Translations under genes and position numbers: made by a program
The notes under the pieces: generated by a model
What the model saw: the letters and a program-made list of their open reading frames with translations, nothing else
What the model was told of the DNA's origin: nothing
Databases searched by the model: none
Shown: positions 63,001 through 64,000 of the stretch, in pieces
Numbering within the stretch: position 1 is the stretch's first letter
Layout: every line of letters starts with the position of its first letter
Assembly: GCA_025093555.1 (NCBI GenBank)
Contig: JAIWNF010000008.1
Location: forward strand, 434,001 to 498,000
Length of the DNA stretch: 64,000 bases
DNA from: Circinella umbellata
Taxonomy: Eukaryota; Mucoromycota; Mucoromycetes; Mucorales; Lichtheimiaceae
Direction of reading: 5' to 3'

Positions 63001-64000
63001 TAAGTTTTCGATGTTGGGAATTGTAGCTGGTTCAACGTTTTGTAAAGTCGATGCTGCACCGTTTGTCTCTTGGTATGTTTGGGAATTCATATGATTGTCT
63101 TGGAGTTGCGTGGCTTGTTTTTGTTTTCTCGACTTACGACGAACTGGAGGGTCTACAAAATCTACTTTCTTTTGTGAGTTTACTTTATTTACCTTACCTG
63201 TTACATTTCGAGGTCTTAATTGTCGAGTTCTTGGTAATGGCGCACGCTGTTGAGCAGCATATAACTCATCAAAATTTTCTTCGTGTATTTGTAGGTCATC
63301 GTCATAATATTCATTATCATCTCTGATATCATAATATTCATTGGTGTTATAGCCCTCTTCATTATCATAAATATATTCGTGTTCGAACTCCTGATTAATC
63401 AAATTGAAATCAAACGGTATCTCTTCGTAAACAGTATCCTTTTCTTCCATGACGGCTAAAGTAGCAGAAGGTGAGTTTGGCCTTGTAGGGTTGGTTTTTC
63501 GGTAGACTGGCTCATTATTATCATTATTGCGGAACCTGCTTTCTCCCGGTCTACTTTCTCCAAACCTTCTGTTTTGTTGATTATCATTTCCCCTATTATT
63601 CCCGTATGGCTGGTAAGGATTATTATTTCGATATTGATTATTATGATAACCATTGTTATTATATTGGTTTCTGTTATTATTACGATCCCATCTGTTATTG
63701 TAAGGATTTGTAGTTTGGGTAAATCTTTTTGTTTCTTCTTGAATTAATCGTCGCAGCAACCTTTCTAATTCATAGGGAGAATTATTTTGATACTCGTTAC
63801 GAGTAGGATCGGATTCGTGTTGATATAATTCCAGATTTTGCATTTGCTTGGTTAATACATCGATGGATGGGGAATCAGAACCAGATTTTGTATTCAAGTC
63901 AGGTGGATGAAATGCACGCGAACGAGCTTTTTTGATAGTTTCTTTGGATGGGTCATTTCTATTTACCCAAGCAGTTGGAATTCTTTCTTCGGCTTTTTGT
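60004..64000 (-). CDS. gag-protease-RT-RNase H polyprotein of Ty3-type element (partial, open at window edge)
   Basis: The frame stays open from 60004 to the window end (over 1,300 codons); no ATG lies at its visible start, so gag continues outside the window. Order seen: an Asn/Arg-rich basic region (YNNRWDRNNNRNQYNNN) in place of a CCHC knuckle, a disordered Pro/Thr/Lys-rich linker, aspartic protease (TLIDSGASKTCM), RT (ALDMSSGFYNIPM, GLTNAPATFQ, YIDDLNVYSS), then RNase H (ISDASRDGLGIIL, LECLAVIWGIKTL, TDHSALKGLL). It stops at ADFLSRLGY. RT and RNase H motifs look intact, so the element is likely young. Confidence 0.92.
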   Translation of the reverse strand, partial: QKAEERIPTAWVNRNDPSKETIKKARSRAFHPPDLNTKSGSDSPSIDVLTKQMQNLELYQHESDPTRNEYQNNSPYELERLLRRLIQEETKRFTQTTNPYNNRWDRNNNRNQYNNNGYHNNQYRNNNPYQPYGNNRGNDNQQNRRFGESRPGESRFRNNDNNEPVYRKTNPTRPNSPSATLAVMEEKDTVYEEIPFDFNLINQEFEHEYIYDNEEGYNTNEYYDIRDDNEYYDDDLQIHEENFDELYAAQQRAPLPRTRQLRPRNVTGKVNKVNSQKKVDFVDPPVRRKSRKQKQATQLQDNHMNSQTYQETNGAASTLQNVEPATIPNIENLPLPPPPLPTTGLASTFGESTLNKTQNITGNQWTEIRNSNNMDIDSPPNEEETKKLNKNFSQPPLNSFDKTKNVTFTKPKQSTIKSGTVTQKDNKTAIQKNTKKMTDITKSIIRKEPYNVSTDILNRTADISFGQLLRLAPSLRRQFSSTCKTARTLAVLDDYPKQFHHTTALYAIFTLYTIPIRTLIDSGASKTCMSQKLAQQLKLKIHEPSTAVFMLGNGDRHASLGIINNVPLKPNDIDPVPISIELLPTSPADIIIGNDWLKIARAKIDYQTRKLWINHGKIRSIPISYERKTEESLGPRSNSSISIDDQPSDLSEEESSEGSETESLSDDSSTDSDITSPILEEMLANEYWFEDELYPMIETSHPLELDLHEDILQVITRETVTIAISSYQTYEIPVPHKCRSANTFIFELTASLPNFIEVYCGILYPSDLTYRFSIINMSEKEEYIIKPGILLGELIPITSDTQGYELSQDDEKMKLFLNNIPSMQKPLSKFQLDQIEVGQLENNLKQEFLALIRQYQDIFDWDKQTIGYTNRISHEIIIEDVAPIRQRPYRMSPTELEYLKKELDRFCKMGIIRPSCSPWASPILMVRKKKYNNNLQEDKVVENNNNKDSNINDNDNNYDYRLVIDFRKLNKITRTDNYNIPRIDELLDSLGSASVFSALDMSSGFYNIPMSDKHNSIEKTSFCSRLGSFEFLKMPMGLTNAPATFQQLVDNAFRPLINKCLVAYIDDLNVYSSDHKQHLHDLSKVFACIKYTGLILNPRKCSFYKEKLQFLGYIITPEGLQTDSEKIKKIANYPRPQTVTQIRSFIGLCSYYRRFIKGFAAIARPLHDQMKSESKRPPWGPETTKAFESLKAALCSSPILIRPNFDKPFTIISDASRDGLGIILAQHDQDNRERVILYASRGLSPNEKNYGISKLECLAVIWGIKTLRPYLLGKKFTVITDHSALKGLLNTPRPEGIIARWITILSEYSFEIKYRPGKANKNADFLSRLGY

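Overview
The window looks like nuclear DNA of an early-diverging filamentous fungus, most likely a Mucoromycota (zygomycete-type) mould. Evidence: very AT-rich sequence; genes split by many short introns with GTAAGT-like donors and TAG/AAG acceptors; poly-Q, poly-N and poly-S tracts; a GPI-anchored chitin deacetylase; and a calcium/PKA-type neutral trehalase. The genus cannot be fixed from sequence alone. All gene models below were built by eye, joining exons so that phase and conserved motifs are kept.

Layout. 1-7.3 kb is mostly gene-poor AT-rich DNA with one weak Q-rich reading frame. 7.3-40.6 kb is the gene-rich half: NUP93/NIC96 nucleoporin (+), a small Ser-rich protein (+), a coiled-coil protein (-), an HExxH metallopeptidase with a jacalin-like C-terminus (+), an unknown 216-residue protein (+), chitin deacetylase (-), neutral trehalase (-), the exosome helicase MTR4 (+), the meiotic MutS homologue MSH4 (-, 22 exons), a coiled-coil/WD40 protein (-) and a Rab-family GTPase (+). 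Genes are 0.2-1 kb apart. The coiled-coil and metallopeptidase genes diverge from a shared region of about 260 bp, and MTR4/MSH4 converge with about 260 bp between stop codons. The genes are ordinary housekeeping, cell-wall, sugar-storage and meiotic genes, with no sign of a pathway cluster.

40.6-64 kb is a nest of transposons. It holds a decayed LINE on the minus strand (about 42.7-48.4 kb), a second LINE fragment on the plus strand (49.3-50.2 kb) and a decayed Ty3-like element on the plus strand (50.4-56.1 kb). Two copies of one solo-LTR family lie at 48.66 and 54.86 kb. The second copy carries a 780-bp TA-flanked inverted-repeat element (MITE). Another about 1.1-kb insertion, rich in a GGATCGGAT motif, splits the Ty3 reverse transcriptase. 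From 56.1 kb to the right edge lies a much better preserved Ty3-type retrotransposon on the minus strand, cut by the window end.

The most unusual item is that last element. Its protease-RT-RNase H frame, a small hydrophobic ORF and a separate integrase ORF follow one another with 3-27 nt spacing. After a 660-bp spacer comes a further, unrecognised 194-residue ORF directly against the polypurine tract and LTR. The LTR (604 bp, TGTTA...TAACA) has three 19-bp repeats upstream of a TATA box.
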